A DNA stretch of 64,000 bases from Tateyamaria sp. ANG-S1 (GTDB lineage Bacteria > Pseudomonadota > Alphaproteobacteria > Rhodobacterales > Rhodobacteraceae): the NCBI RefSeq assembly GCF_000814025.1, contig NZ_JWLL01000006.1:558001-622000 (forward strand). Direction: 5' to 3'. The position numbers and the translations under genes are program-made. Position 1 is the first letter of the stretch. Each line of letters begins with the position of its first letter. Shown here in pieces: positions 1-11,125 of the stretch. The notes beneath the pieces are model-generated. The model did not search any database and had not been told where the DNA came from. It was given only the letters and a program-made list of their open reading frames with translations.

Positions 1-468
1 GCGCTTGGCAAGCAGTTCATCATCTGGCCCGTGGGCTTTGGTCTGATGGAGCTGGCAGAGCAGGCGCCTTGGGTATTCGAGACGCTCAAATGGATCTCTG
101 CGGCCTATATCATCTGGCTGGCGTGGAAGGTGTCGCAACTGCGGCTTGGCCCGTCCGATCACGCACCCAAGGCGCCGGGCTTTCTGGCGGGGTTGATCGT
201 GCACCCGCTGAACCCCAAGGCGTGGGCGATGATCGTTGCGGGCTTTACGGGCTTTGTCGCCCCGGGCACCGATCCCGTTATCGCAACCGCAACCATTGGC
301 GGGATACTGCTGGCCACACAGATGGTTTTGCATCCGCTTTGGACACTTGCCGGTGATCGCATTGCGCGCACCCTCGCAGGGACGCCGGCGGAACCTTATC
401 TGATGTATAGCCTTGCGGCGCTGACCGTCGCATCGGTCCTGTTTGTTTTGTTCGGAGGAGGGACATGA
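1..468 (+). CDS. LysE/RhtB-family exporter, 5' end outside window
   Basis: Inner-membrane amino-acid or metabolite efflux protein of the LysE/RhtB type. The open frame runs from base 1, so the N terminus is missing; about 155 codons are present. Visible are the family's hydrophobic helices and the HPLNPKAW segment followed by a Gly-rich helix, which matches the conserved central NPK region of LysE proteins. The C terminus ends in a hydrophobic helix and GGGT. The stop overlaps the start of the next gene by 4 bp (ATGA), so the two are probably co-transcribed. The exported substrate cannot be told from the sequence. Confidence 0.8.
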   Translation, partial: ALGKQFIIWPVGFGLMELAEQAPWVFETLKWISAAYIIWLAWKVSQLRLGPSDHAPKAPGFLAGLIVHPLNPKAWAMIVAGFTGFVAPGTDPVIATATIGGILLATQMVLHPLWTLAGDRIARTLAGTPAEPYLMYSLAALTVASVLFVLFGGGT

Positions 469-1007
469 CGATGGAAATGGAGAAAATCGTGACCCAGGAT
501 GTGATCGAGACCGAGCGCTTTGTGCTGCGGCCCTTGCGCAAATCCGACATGGGCCTGATCGACATGTATGCCAGCGACAAGCGCGTGGCATACATGACGG
601 CATCTATTCCACATCCCATGCCACCCGGATCGACCGAGGCGTTTGTCGCGCGCGCAATGACCGATGAACGCGACGAAGACGTATGGGCGATGGATGGTCA
701 CAAGGCTGGCGGGACAGAGGTGATGGGCCTGATCTCCCTCACACGCATGGACCGCAACCAGTCCGAAGTGGGCTATTGGGTTGCGCCGCCGTTCTGGAAC
801 ACGGGGCTCGCGTCCGACGCCGTGCAGGCACTGGTCGAGGCAAACCCGATGGGCAACGACACCATGTTCGCGAGTGTCTTTCAGGACAACCCGGCCTCGG
901 CCCGCGTGCTGACCCATTGCGGGTTCGAATATCTGGGCGATGCAGAAAGCTTCTCGGTCGCGCGGGACGCCACGGTGCCAACCTGGACGTACAGCCGCAA
1001 GCTTTAG
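465..1007 (+). CDS. GNAT-family N-acetyltransferase (RimJ/RimL-like)
   Basis: Predicted acetyl-CoA-dependent N-acetyltransferase of 180 residues. It starts ETERFVLRPLRKSD, typical of the RimJ/RimL subgroup that acetylates protein N-termini or small amines. It continues with the EVGYWVAPPFWNTGLAS segment (the W-x-x-G-[LY]-[AG] acetyl-CoA loop) and the late NPASARVLTHCGF motif, which is diagnostic of the subgroup. The start overlaps the exporter stop by 4 bp. A GNAT gene just before obgE is a common arrangement in Rhodobacterales as I recall it. The substrate is not predictable. Confidence 0.88.
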   Translation: MTMEMEKIVTQDVIETERFVLRPLRKSDMGLIDMYASDKRVAYMTASIPHPMPPGSTEAFVARAMTDERDEDVWAMDGHKAGGTEVMGLISLTRMDRNQSEVGYWVAPPFWNTGLASDAVQALVEANPMGNDTMFASVFQDNPASARVLTHCGFEYLGDAESFSVARDATVPTWTYSRKL

Positions 1008-1018
1008 TCGCTCTTCAA

Positions 1019-1046
1019 CTTCCCTGTTTGAAAAAAATCCCGGGGG
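1019..1046 (+). repeat. Intergenic repeat element, copy A
   Basis: The stretch beginning CTTCCCTGTTTGAAAAAAAT and ending in CCGGGGG lies just after the GNAT stop codon. It closely matches the reverse complement of about 18680-18717 (CTTCCCTGTTTCAAAAAATC then CCGCCGGAGG) and resembles, more loosely, copies at 3283, 7188, 17384, 22217 and 26026. The shared layout is CTTC, a T-rich/A-rich run, then a G-rich block, always between genes. The family assignment is by eye. Confidence 0.5.
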
Positions 1047-1084
1047 TCGCCATTGTGCGCCATTGGTTCAAGCACAATGGCGAC
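1046..1084 (+). promoter_or_regulatory. 13-bp perfect hairpin upstream of obgE
   Basis: A perfect inverted repeat has arms 1046-1058 and 1072-1084 (core CGCCATTGTGC / GCACAATGGCG) with a 13-nt loop. It sits between the GNAT stop and obgE, about 70 bp before the obgE ATG. What follows is GGGCTTTTCCCCC, a short T-run, so it could be a weak terminator or attenuator controlling read-through into obgE, or an operator. The stem is seen directly; the role is inferred. Confidence 0.6.
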
Positions 1085-1143
1085 GGGCTTTTCCCCCGGT
1101 TCCGCGGCCGATCCCCGTTCCAATCCACTCCAATCTGGACTAA

Positions 1144-3281
<2,138 letters not shown>

Positions 3282-3282
3282 T

Positions 3283-3315
3283 CTTCTTCTGACTATAAAT
3301 ACCACCGCCGGAGGC
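3283..3315 (+). repeat. Intergenic repeat element, copy B
   Basis: A short match to the window's intergenic repeat: CTTCTTCTGACTATAAATAC followed by CACCGCCGGAGG, between proB and proA. Its head matches the reverse complement of the element at 7188-7240 (CTTCTGGCTGAAAATAC) and the copies at 22217 and 26026 (CTTCTTCTCTTT, AAATACGG). It lies in the proA leader. Confidence 0.45.
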
Positions 3316-3357
3316 ATGGAAATCCTTCGGTGTACCGCCTGCAAAGGACGCGACACA

Positions 3358-4623
3358 ATGAAAGACTTCGCTGACATTCCCACGTTGATGGCCGATATCG
3401 GCGCGCGGGCCAAGGCTGCCGCCGCCACGCTTGCCTTTGCGAGTGCGGAACGCAAACATGCGGCCCTGATCGCCGCGGCTGACCATGTCTGGAACAGCCG
3501 TGACGCCATCATCGTGGCCAATGAAAAGGATATGACCTTTGGCCGCGACAAGGGCCTGAGCGACGCCATGATGGATCGTTTGCGCCTTGATGAAGAGCGT
3601 ATTCGGGGCATCGTGGACGGTTTGCGGGCTGTGGCGGAGCAGGCTGACCCGGTTGGTGAGGTCCTGGCCGAGTGGACGCAACCCACCGGGCTCAACATCC
3701 AGCGTGTGCGCACGCCTCTGGGCGTTGTCGGCGTGATCTATGAAAGCCGCCCCAACGTGACGGCGGATGCCGGGGCCCTTTGCTTGAAGGCGGGCAATGC
3801 GGTGATCTTGCGGGGCGGCAGCGAGAGTTTCCATTCCTCCGCCGCGATTCATGCGGCGTTGCAGGCGGGTCTGCGCGATGCCAACCTGCCCGAAGATGCC
3901 ATTCAACTGGTGCCGACCCGCGACCGGGCCGCGGTCAGTGAAATGCTGATCATGACGGACACCATTGACGTGATTGTGCCCCGTGGCGGCAAGGGATTGG
4001 TTGGCCTTGTCCAGCGCGAGGCGCGTGTCCCCGTCTTTGCCCATCTTGAGGGCATCGTGCACATCTATGTCGACAAGGATGCCGACCCCGAAAAGGTGCT
4101 GAAGGTTGTCCTGAACGCCAAGACGCGGCGCACCGGGATTTGCGGTGCGGCCGAATGCCTGCTGATACACGCGGATATTGCGCCGACCATCGGGCAAGGT
4201 GTGGTGAAGGCGCTGATGGACGCGGGCGTCCGGGTGCATGCCGACGTCGGACTTCAGACCATCGAGGGCGTACTGGCCGCGTCCGACGCGGACTGGGGCA
4301 AGGAGTATCTGGACATGGATATTGCAGCGCGCATTGTGGCTGATATCGACGCGGCTATCGATCACATCCGGACCTATGGGTCAAACCACACCGATTGCAT
4401 CCTGACCGAGGATGCGGGCGCTGCGGCCCAGTTCTTTGAACAACTGGACAGCGCGATCCTGATGCACAACGCCTCCACCCAGTTTGCCGATGGTGGCGAG
4501 TTCGGGATGGGCGCAGAGATCGGGATTGCCACTGGCAAGATGCACGCGCGCGGTCCGGTGGGTGCTGCGCAGCTGACCAGTTTCAAATACCTGGTGCGCG
4601 GCGACGGCACCGTACGGGCATAG
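3358..4623 (+). CDS. proA: Glutamate-5-semialdehyde dehydrogenase (gamma-glutamyl phosphate reductase)
   Basis: NADPH-dependent reductase that makes glutamate-5-semialdehyde, the second step of proline synthesis. The frame is open upstream to 3265, but ATG 3358 gives [21 protein letters not shown], the normal family N terminus, and a protein of 421 residues. Seen are [25 protein letters not shown] for cofactor binding, the catalytic cysteine C262 in [12 protein letters not shown], and [21 protein letters not shown] at the C terminus. It pairs with proB upstream and ends 3 bp from the convergent chpT gene. Confidence 0.98.
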   Translation: MKDFADIPTLMADIGARAKAAAATLAFASAERKHAALIAAADHVWNSRDAIIVANEKDMTFGRDKGLSDAMMDRLRLDEERIRGIVDGLRAVAEQADPVGEVLAEWTQPTGLNIQRVRTPLGVVGVIYESRPNVTADAGALCLKAGNAVILRGGSESFHSSAAIHAALQAGLRDANLPEDAIQLVPTRDRAAVSEMLIMTDTIDVIVPRGGKGLVGLVQREARVPVFAHLEGIVHIYVDKDADPEKVLKVVLNAKTRRTGICGAAECLLIHADIAPTIGQGVVKALMDAGVRVHADVGLQTIEGVLAASDADWGKEYLDMDIAARIVADIDAAIDHIRTYGSNHTDCILTEDAGAAAQFFEQLDSAILMHNASTQFADGGEFGMGAEIGIATGKMHARGPVGAAQLTSFKYLVRGDGTVRA

Positions 4624-4626
4624 CGG

Positions 4627-5220
4627 TCAGAACCGGATCGACAGCCTGTCGGGTGCGATATCGGTGCTGAGGGGGCGGTTTGCATCTTTTGCAACTTCAT
4701 GCAGGAGCGCAAACTGAACGTGGGCCGGGGCAAGTTCGTCCACCTCATTCCCCTCCAGCAGGCCCCAGAGGCCAGCATCCACGCTTTGCTTGGCCGAATG
4801 CCCCGAGATGTCCCAGGTGCCATTGGCGTGGGCCATTTCGATCCGACCGCCATAGGGCAGGCTGGTTTCCAGGCATTGCACCGCGAGAAAGGCCATGCGG
4901 ACAGCCCAGCGGGGTTGCGCATCAAGCGGGCCATAAACGACCTTGAGCCGCTCGCCCCGCATGCTGTCAGACAGGATCGACACCACTTCCGCGCGCCCCA
5001 GGGATTGATCACTGGCAGCGCCATAGGCGATACGGAAGAACCGGATGCGGGCGCTGGCATTGCCAACACTTTCCGAGATCAGGTCGAGCTCCGGCCCCTC
5101 GCGCGCGTCGGACATCCCCAGCAGTTCAAGGCCATTGTTGATCGCCCCAATCGGGGATATGAGATCGTGGCAGATCCTGCTGCCGATGAGAGCGGCCAGG
5201 TTGATGTTACTTTGGCCCAT
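4627..5220 (-). CDS. chpT: Histidine phosphotransferase ChpT
   Basis: Predicted phosphotransfer protein that relays phosphate from the hybrid kinase CckA to CtrA (and CpdR), controlling motility, cell cycle and gene-transfer agents in alphaproteobacteria. It has 197 residues. The dimerisation helix carries the expected motif SRICHDLISPIGAINNGLEL with H18 as phospho-acceptor. The rest is a degenerate HATPase-like domain without ATP-binding motifs, as known for ChpT. It converges on proA and is divergent from the DUF3553 gene, 38 bp away. CtrA-like boxes elsewhere in the window (40937 and 49928) fit an active CckA-ChpT-CtrA pathway. Confidence 0.9.
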   Translation of the reverse strand: MGQSNINLAALIGSRICHDLISPIGAINNGLELLGMSDAREGPELDLISESVGNASARIRFFRIAYGAASDQSLGRAEVVSILSDSMRGERLKVVYGPLDAQPRWAVRMAFLAVQCLETSLPYGGRIEMAHANGTWDISGHSAKQSVDAGLWGLLEGNEVDELAPAHVQFALLHEVAKDANRPLSTDIAPDRLSIRF

Positions 5221-5258
5221 CAGCGGCCCCCCAGTTCAGAATATGGGAAGGCCCTGTC

Positions 5259-5441
5259 ATGGAAGATCTGAACGCCATTCTGGCCCCCGGTATGTTGGTG
5301 CGTCACCCGCAGCATGAAGACTGGGGAACAGGTCAGGTTCAAAGCAACATCGCGGGCAAAGTCACCGTGAATTTTCCCAATGAGGGCAAGGTGGTGATCG
5401 ATGGGACGCGGGTTGCACTGATCCCGGTGTTTGATGCCTGA
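5259..5441 (+). CDS. DUF3553 domain protein
   Basis: A small soluble protein of 60 residues. The sequence MLVRHPQHEDWGTGQVQS..GKVTVNFPNEGKVVIDG is the DUF3553 signature, a small beta-barrel-like fold with W-G-x-G-x-V-Q-S that resembles domains found at the end of UvrD-type helicases. Its cellular role is not established. It is divergent from chpT and lies 95 bp before olsB. Confidence 0.8.
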   Translation: MEDLNAILAPGMLVRHPQHEDWGTGQVQSNIAGKVTVNFPNEGKVVIDGTRVALIPVFDA

Positions 5442-5536
5442 ACATCCTTTCTGAATTGTTAACGTGTTGCAACCTGTGGTCGCATCTGCATTGGAATGCC
5501 TATCCAATTTCAAATGATCTCGCTAAACGGCCTGCG

Positions 5537-6298
5537 ATGACCCTGACCCACGCGCCTGAATTCCGCATAGCACTCGCCGACACTGACGCAGATCTGCAGG
5601 ACGCGCAGCGCCTGCGCTATGATGTGTTTGTGCGCGAGCTGGGTGGGGGTGGGCCGCTGGTTGACCATGAGGCCGGGCTGGAGCGGGACCGGTTTGATCC
5701 GTTCTTTGACCACCTTCTGTTGCATGACGATGCCGTGGGGCAAGTGGTGGCCGTCTACCGGATGCTGCGTCCCGAACAGGCCGAGGCGGCCGGGCAGTTC
5801 TATTCCGAGGATGAGTATGATCTGGCGCCCCTGCGCGCCACGGGGCGCCGCCTGTTGGAGTTGGGGCGGTCCTGTGTGCATGCGGATTATCGCGGCGGGC
5901 CTGCGATGTTCCATCTTTGGAACGGTTTGGCGGACTATATCGACCGGCACGGGATCGAGATTCTGTTTGGTGTTGCGTCCTTTCATGGCACCGACACGGG
6001 GCGTCTGGCGCAACCCTTGTCGTTACTGCATCACCGGCATCTCGCGCCGGAGCACCTGCGCGTACGGGCCCGTCCGCCCCATGCCGTTTCCATGAACCTG
6101 CTGTCCGAAGCCGAGATCGACAGGCGGGCTGCCATGCTGGAGGTGCCCGCGCTGATCAAGGCCTACCTGCGTCTGGGCGGCGTTGTGGGGGAAGGGGCGT
6201 TTGTGGATCATGGCTTTAACACCACTGATGTTTGCCTGATCATGGACACGGCCGCGATGTCGGAGCGACAGAAACGCATCTACGGGGCGCAGGCATGA
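5537..6298 (+). CDS. olsB: L-ornithine N-alpha-acyltransferase (lyso-ornithine lipid synthesis)
   Basis: Predicted to transfer a 3-hydroxyacyl group from acyl carrier protein to ornithine, the first step of ornithine-lipid synthesis. ATG 5537 gives MTLTHAPEFRIALADTDADL and 253 residues; the open frame extends to 5456 without a convincing start. Family features are the RYDVFVRELGG segment, DHEAGLERDRFDPFFDHLLL, ELGRSCVHADYRGG, and GVASFHGTDTG. The stop overlaps the olsA ATG (ATGA), the usual olsBA pairing. Ornithine lipids replace phospholipids under phosphate limitation, but I see no Pho box upstream. Confidence 0.9.
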   Translation: MTLTHAPEFRIALADTDADLQDAQRLRYDVFVRELGGGGPLVDHEAGLERDRFDPFFDHLLLHDDAVGQVVAVYRMLRPEQAEAAGQFYSEDEYDLAPLRATGRRLLELGRSCVHADYRGGPAMFHLWNGLADYIDRHGIEILFGVASFHGTDTGRLAQPLSLLHHRHLAPEHLRVRARPPHAVSMNLLSEAEIDRRAAMLEVPALIKAYLRLGGVVGEGAFVDHGFNTTDVCLIMDTAAMSERQKRIYGAQA

Positions 6299-7152
6299 GT
6301 ATTACATGGGACGGTGCGCCGCCGCCCGCGCATATCAAGCTGGGGCCGCTTGCGGTCCTGCGCGTGGTTTGGCGGGGCCTGGGCATTCTGTTGATCATTC
6401 TGGCGGGCCTTGCGATTTTGCTGCCGCTGAGGCTGATTGAGCGCCCCTTGTTTGGTCTGCATCGCCCGTGGACGCCCTGGATCACGCAGGTCGTGTGCCG
6501 CCTGTCCCTGTTCTGGCTTGGGTTGGCCTATCGTCGCAGTGGCAAGCCGATGAAGGGGCAGGGGGCGATTGTGGCGAACCATTCGTCCTGGCTGGATATT
6601 TTTGTGCTGAACGCGGCTGACCGCATCTATTTCGTGTCGAAGTCCGAAGTGGCAGGTTGGCCCGGGATCGGGACATTGGCACGCGCGACGGGCACGCTGT
6701 TCATCGCCCGCGATCGGCGGGAGGCCAAAGCGCAGACGGAGCTGTTTCAGGAGCGTTTGCTGGCCGGTCAGCGGCTGCTGTTTTTTCCCGAGGGTACCAG
6801 CACCGATGGGCAGCGTGTCTTGCCATTCAAGACGACGCTTTTTGCGTCTTTCTTTGCCGATGACCTGCGCCCGCGCGTGGCTGTGCAACCCGTCACCGTT
6901 GTCTATCACGCGCCACGGGGGCGCGACGCGCGGACTTATGGGTGGTGGGGAGATATGGAATTTGGCACGCATCTGTTGGCCACGCTTGCGTTGCCGCGCC
7001 ACGGTCATGTCGAGGTGATCTATCATCCGGCGATTGCGGTGTCGGATGTGGCGGATCGCAAGGCGCTGGCGGCGGCGGCGGAGGCGGTTGTGCGGGACAG
7101 TCACCGGCTTGCCTCGGATGAACAGGGCGTTACAGAAAGCACTGTCACTTAG
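6295..7152 (+). CDS. olsA: Lyso-ornithine lipid O-acyltransferase (PlsC family)
   Basis: Membrane-associated acyltransferase that adds the second fatty acid to lyso-ornithine lipid; some homologues also act on lysophosphatidic acid. ATG 6295 gives 285 residues and a 4-bp overlap with olsB. A hydrophobic helix spans about residues 28-46. The catalytic HX4D motif is NHSSWLD (H96, D101) and the FPEGT motif is at 164-168, both typical of PlsC enzymes. Pairing with olsB is the main reason for OlsA rather than a generic PlsC. Confidence 0.88.
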   Translation: MSITWDGAPPPAHIKLGPLAVLRVVWRGLGILLIILAGLAILLPLRLIERPLFGLHRPWTPWITQVVCRLSLFWLGLAYRRSGKPMKGQGAIVANHSSWLDIFVLNAADRIYFVSKSEVAGWPGIGTLARATGTLFIARDRREAKAQTELFQERLLAGQRLLFFPEGTSTDGQRVLPFKTTLFASFFADDLRPRVAVQPVTVVYHAPRGRDARTYGWWGDMEFGTHLLATLALPRHGHVEVIYHPAIAVSDVADRKALAAAAEAVVRDSHRLASDEQGVTESTVT

Positions 7153-7187
7153 CCAAAGGCCGCGCGGACGCGCGACGACATGTTTTA

Positions 7188-7240
7188 GGGGGCTCTGCCC
7201 CGTCCTGCGGACTCCCCGAAGTATTTTCAGCCAGAAGAAT
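7188..7240 (-). repeat. Intergenic repeat element, copy C, with GC hairpin
   Basis: Read on the minus strand this runs ATTCTTCTGGCTGAAAATAC, a G-rich block, then a GC-rich end that folds as GGGGC-TCT-GCCCC (7189-7201). It has the same architecture as copies at 17384-17430 (also with a GC hairpin) and 3283. It lies between olsA and the rpsB leader; it could serve as a terminator for olsBA. Confidence 0.5.
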
Positions 7241-7419
7241 GGGAGTTGCGGTTGGTGGGGCATTTGGGGCTTGTCAATTGGGGGCGGCTGCCGTAAGGCC
7301 CGCGCATCAATCCGCAGTTCGGGGCGGGCAGATGGGGGAGACATCCCCAGATGTCCACCGGTTGACGCATCCGCGTTGATACCCCGGGCAAGGCGAAAAC
7401 CGGAAAAAGGATAAAGCAC
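7241..7419 (+). promoter_or_regulatory. rpsB upstream/leader region
   Basis: About 180 bp without a gene before rpsB. It should hold the rpsB-tsf promoter and leader. A small hairpin TGGGG/CCCCA (7333-7349) is visible, and a good Shine-Dalgarno sequence (AAAAAGGATAAAG) sits just before ATG 7420. I could not identify a confident -35/-10 pair or match a known S2 leader RNA. Confidence 0.4.
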
Positions 7420-8220
7420 ATGGCTCTTCCCGAGTTCACCATGCGCCAGCTGCTGGAAGCAGGCGTTCACTTTGGTCACCAGACACAGCGTTGGAACCCG
7501 CGCATGTCGCCGTTCATCTACGGCTCGCGGAATGGCATCCACATCATGGACCTGACGCAGACCGTTCCCATGCTGGACCAGGCTCTGCAAGCGATCCGCG
7601 ACACCGTCGCCAAGGGCGGCCGCGTTCTGTTTGTGGGTACCAAGCGTCAAGCCTCCGGCCCCGTGGCCGAAGCAGCTGAGAAATGCGCGCAATACTACAT
7701 GAACCATCGCTGGCTGGGTGGCACGCTGACCAACTGGCAGACCGTGTCGCAGTCGATCAACCGTCTGAAGTCGATCGACGAGCAGGCCGAGACCGGCTTT
7801 GAAGGTTTGACGAAGAAAGAGCGTCTGGGCATGGAACGTGACCAGGGCAAGCTGCAAGCCTCGCTTGGCGGTATCCGCGAGATGGGCGGTCGTCCCGACC
7901 TGCTGTTCGTCATCGACGTCAAGAAAGAGGCATTGGCCGTCGCAGAAGCCAACAAACTGGGCATTCCGGTTGTGGCTGTGGTCGATACCAACTGCTCGCC
8001 CGATGGTGTGGACTACATCATTCCCGGCAACGACGACGCGGCCCGTGCCATCGCGCTCTACTGCGATCTGGCATCCCGCGCGGCTCTGGACGGTATGAGC
8101 GCCCAACTGGGTGCGGCTGGCGTTGACCTGGGTGCGATGGAAGAAGCACCGGTCGAGGAAGCTGTGGCCGAAGAGGCGCCCGTCGAGGAAGCCGCAGCCG
8201 AAGCGCCTGCCGAGAGCTGA
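7420..8220 (+). CDS. rpsB: 30S ribosomal protein S2
   Basis: Structural component of the small ribosomal subunit, needed for S1 binding and initiation. It has 266 residues. The start [22 protein letters not shown] and segments [46 protein letters not shown] and [27 protein letters not shown] are classic S2. The last ~28 residues form an acidic Ala/Glu/Val tail (repeats like EEAPVEEA) beyond the E. coli-type end. It is followed by tsf after an intercistronic hairpin. Confidence 0.99.
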   Translation: MALPEFTMRQLLEAGVHFGHQTQRWNPRMSPFIYGSRNGIHIMDLTQTVPMLDQALQAIRDTVAKGGRVLFVGTKRQASGPVAEAAEKCAQYYMNHRWLGGTLTNWQTVSQSINRLKSIDEQAETGFEGLTKKERLGMERDQGKLQASLGGIREMGGRPDLLFVIDVKKEALAVAEANKLGIPVVAVVDTNCSPDGVDYIIPGNDDAARAIALYCDLASRAALDGMSAQLGAAGVDLGAMEEAPVEEAVAEEAPVEEAAAEAPAES

Positions 8221-8240
8221 AGCGTCACGGAACTGACATA

Positions 8241-8264
8241 TGCGGCAGGCTAAGCCCTGCCGCA
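8241..8264 (+). promoter_or_regulatory. rpsB-tsf intercistronic hairpin
   Basis: A perfect 9-bp stem (TGCGGCAGG, 8241-8249, with CCTGCCGCA, 8256-8264) with a 6-nt loop lies in the 73-bp gap between rpsB and tsf. No T-run follows, so it is more likely an attenuator, processing or mRNA-stability element that sets the S2:EF-Ts ratio than a full terminator. Confidence 0.65.
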
Positions 8265-8293
8265 GCACACACCTATTTGAGGAGAGCCGAGAG

Positions 8294-9169
8294 ATGGCAA
8301 TCACAGCAGCATTGGTGAAAGAACTGCGCGACAGCACCGGCGCAGGCATGATGGACGCGAAAAAGGCGCTGACCGAGACCGGTGGCGACATGGAAGCCGC
8401 CGTGGACTGGCTGCGCACCAAGGGTCTGGCGAAAGCGGCCAAGAAGTCTGGCCGTACGGCTGCCGAAGGTCTGGTCGCCGTCGTCGTTGACGGTGGTACC
8501 GGCGTTGCGGTCGAGGTGAACTCGGAAACCGACTTTGTTGGCAAGAACGCTGAGTTCCAGGAAATGGTGTCGGGTATCGCCACCGCCGCTCTGGGCGTTG
8601 ATGATGTGGACGCGCTGGTGGCTGCTGACATGGGCGGCAAGTCCGTGGCTGACGTTGTGACAGACAAGATCGCGACCATTGGCGAGAACATGTCTGTGCG
8701 TCGCATGGCAAAGATCTCCGGCGGCACTGTTGTGTCGTATGTCCACAACGCCGCCACGGCGGGCATGGGCAAGATCGGCGTTCTGGTCGCCATGGATGGC
8801 GGTGACGAGGCGTTTGGCAAGCAGGTTGCGATGCACATCGCTGCTGTGAATCCTGCCGCGCTGTCCGAGGCTGACATGGACCCCGCCGTGGTCGAGAAGG
8901 AAAAGCAGGTCCAGATGGACATCGCCCGCGAAAGCGGCAAGCCCGAGCAGGTCATCGAAAAGATGATCGTGGGCCGCATGAAGAAGTTCGTCGCCGAGGC
9001 GACGTTGCTGAACCAGTCCTTCGTGGTGAACCCTGACCTGACGGTTGAGGCCGCAGCCACCGAAGCCGGGGCAACCATCACCGGTTTTGCCCGTCTGGAA
9101 GTGGGTGAGGGCATCGAGGTCGAGAAGGAAGACTTTGCAGCCGAGGTGGCCAAGGCCGCTCAAGGCTAA
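8294..9169 (+). CDS. tsf: Elongation factor Ts
   Basis: Guanine-nucleotide exchange factor for EF-Tu. ATG 8294, preceded by GGAGAG, gives 291 residues, normal for alphaproteobacteria. The N-terminal UBA-like domain contains [34 protein letters not shown], and the core contains the TDFV motif ([16 protein letters not shown]). The open frame reaches 8240, but the upstream residues do not fit the family. It is followed by a strong terminator at 9192. Confidence 0.99.
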   Translation: MAITAALVKELRDSTGAGMMDAKKALTETGGDMEAAVDWLRTKGLAKAAKKSGRTAAEGLVAVVVDGGTGVAVEVNSETDFVGKNAEFQEMVSGIATAALGVDDVDALVAADMGGKSVADVVTDKIATIGENMSVRRMAKISGGTVVSYVHNAATAGMGKIGVLVAMDGGDEAFGKQVAMHIAAVNPAALSEADMDPAVVEKEKQVQMDIARESGKPEQVIEKMIVGRMKKFVAEATLLNQSFVVNPDLTVEAAATEAGATITGFARLEVGEGIEVEKEDFAAEVAKAAQG

Positions 9170-9191
9170 GCTTCTCCTTGCATTGAGTTCG

Positions 9192-10153
<962 letters not shown>

Positions 10154-10164
10154 AGAAACAAGGT

Positions 10165-10203
10165 GGGCGGGACTGCGTTTGGGGTCGCAATCCCGCCCTT
10201 TTG
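10165..10203 (+). terminator. Rho-independent terminator after the broken peptidase gene
   Basis: GGGCGGGA (10165-10172) pairs with TCCCGCCC (10191-10198), with an inner TGCG/CGCA pairing in the loop, followed by TTTT. It lies 11 bp after the pseudogene stop. Confidence 0.85.
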
Positions 10204-10522
10204 TCGGCGTCCTTGGCCACGGGGATGAGACACGTGGACGCTACAAATCCGACCCACCTGCCGATCAATAAGCAGGCGAGTCGGTTCCGGATAACCGGTC
10301 GAAACGAAGAGCCCCCGATATCGCGAGGGGTCCGCCCCGCTGTTCCCTGGCTAAAGCCACCACTCACGGAACTTGGCCACAATGCCAAATTTAGTCGGGA
10401 ATGGCAAAGTGGGGGATTCCTTACCCGACAGTCAAATGTTTCTAATGACGTAGGGTTTGTTGCATTTTTGTTTCGGATCGGACACGTGAAACGGAGTAGA
10501 GGTGCGCCTGAACACCTTTGTT
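10204..10522. other. Gene-free stretch, about 320 bp
   Basis: No open frame here looks like a protein on either strand. It contains GGGTTTGTTGCA (10453-10464), which resembles the inverted-repeat end of IS6-type elements, but no partner end or transposase remnant was found. A small hairpin AGGTG/CACCT lies at about 10500-10517. I assign nothing else. Confidence 0.4.
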
Positions 10523-11122
10523 TTATAGGCGAAAGTGACCTTCGAGGGACTGCCATTCACTATTGATTTCAAGTGTTTCACGGTCGAACATGAGAAGATT
10601 TCCGCCACCGCCGGGCCCCTGATCGTAGTCGCGGCTGATGGGATGCCCCTTGGCTGCACAAAAAAGCAGCGTTCCGACGGCACCATGTCCGACGATCAAC
10701 ACATCACCGTCCGGTGCTTCGCTTAATACGTGTTGGACACTGCGCAGAATCCGGGTCTGAGCATCGACCGCGCGCTCCCAACCGCGAACAGATTCTCCGG
10801 GTCTTCCAAAGAAAGCATCGGCCGTCTTTTCGAATTCAGCCGGGGGCAGGAAGCCGGTGGATGAACGGTCATTCTCGTAGCTGTCATCGGCAATTCGGAC
10901 CGGCATGCCAAGGGCTTCGGCAATCGGTTCGGCGGCCTCGCGGGCCTTGCGTTCCGGGCTGGAGTAGATGGCCGTTGTCCCTGCCAGCCTGTTGGATGCG
11001 ACAGCCGCGAGCGCGTAGATCCGTGCGCGCCCGACGTCATTCAGCGACCATTCGGTGATTTCAACAGCGGGATCGATCTGAACCTGGGGGTGGCTCAGAT
11101 ACCGCAACACGGATTTTGGCAT
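10523..11122 (-). CDS. Histidine phosphatase family protein
   Basis: A phosphoglycerate-mutase-like (branch 1) phosphatase of 199 residues. The N-terminal catalytic motif appears as YLSHPQV rather than the usual RHGE. The rest fits the family: WSLNDVGRARIYALA, YSSPERKAREAAEPIAEALG, and VLIVGHGAVGTLLF with the second catalytic His. It follows the LuxR-type gene by 3 bp and may be its operon partner. The substrate is unknown. Confidence 0.8.
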   Translation of the reverse strand: MPKSVLRYLSHPQVQIDPAVEITEWSLNDVGRARIYALAAVASNRLAGTTAIYSSPERKAREAAEPIAEALGMPVRIADDSYENDRSSTGFLPPAEFEKTADAFFGRPGESVRGWERAVDAQTRILRSVQHVLSEAPDGDVLIVGHGAVGTLLFCAAKGHPISRDYDQGPGGGGNLLMFDRETLEINSEWQSLEGHFRL

Positions 11123-11125
11123 GGG

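Noticed and set aside
5442-5536. Pho box before olsB
   Set aside because: CTGTGGT and TCTGCAT occur 11 bp apart but match the consensus poorly; only an inverted TTGGA/TCCAA pair stands out, and I cannot assign it.
6280-9153. 957-codon open frame on the minus strand
   Set aside because: It lies antisense to olsA, rpsB and tsf, all certain genes, and its translation shows low-complexity Ser/Thr/Ala runs typical of a GC-rich shadow frame.
10453-10464. Possible IS6-type inverted repeat end (GGGTTTGTTGCA)
   Set aside because: No partner repeat, target duplication or transposase remnant was found, and 12 bases alone are weak evidence.
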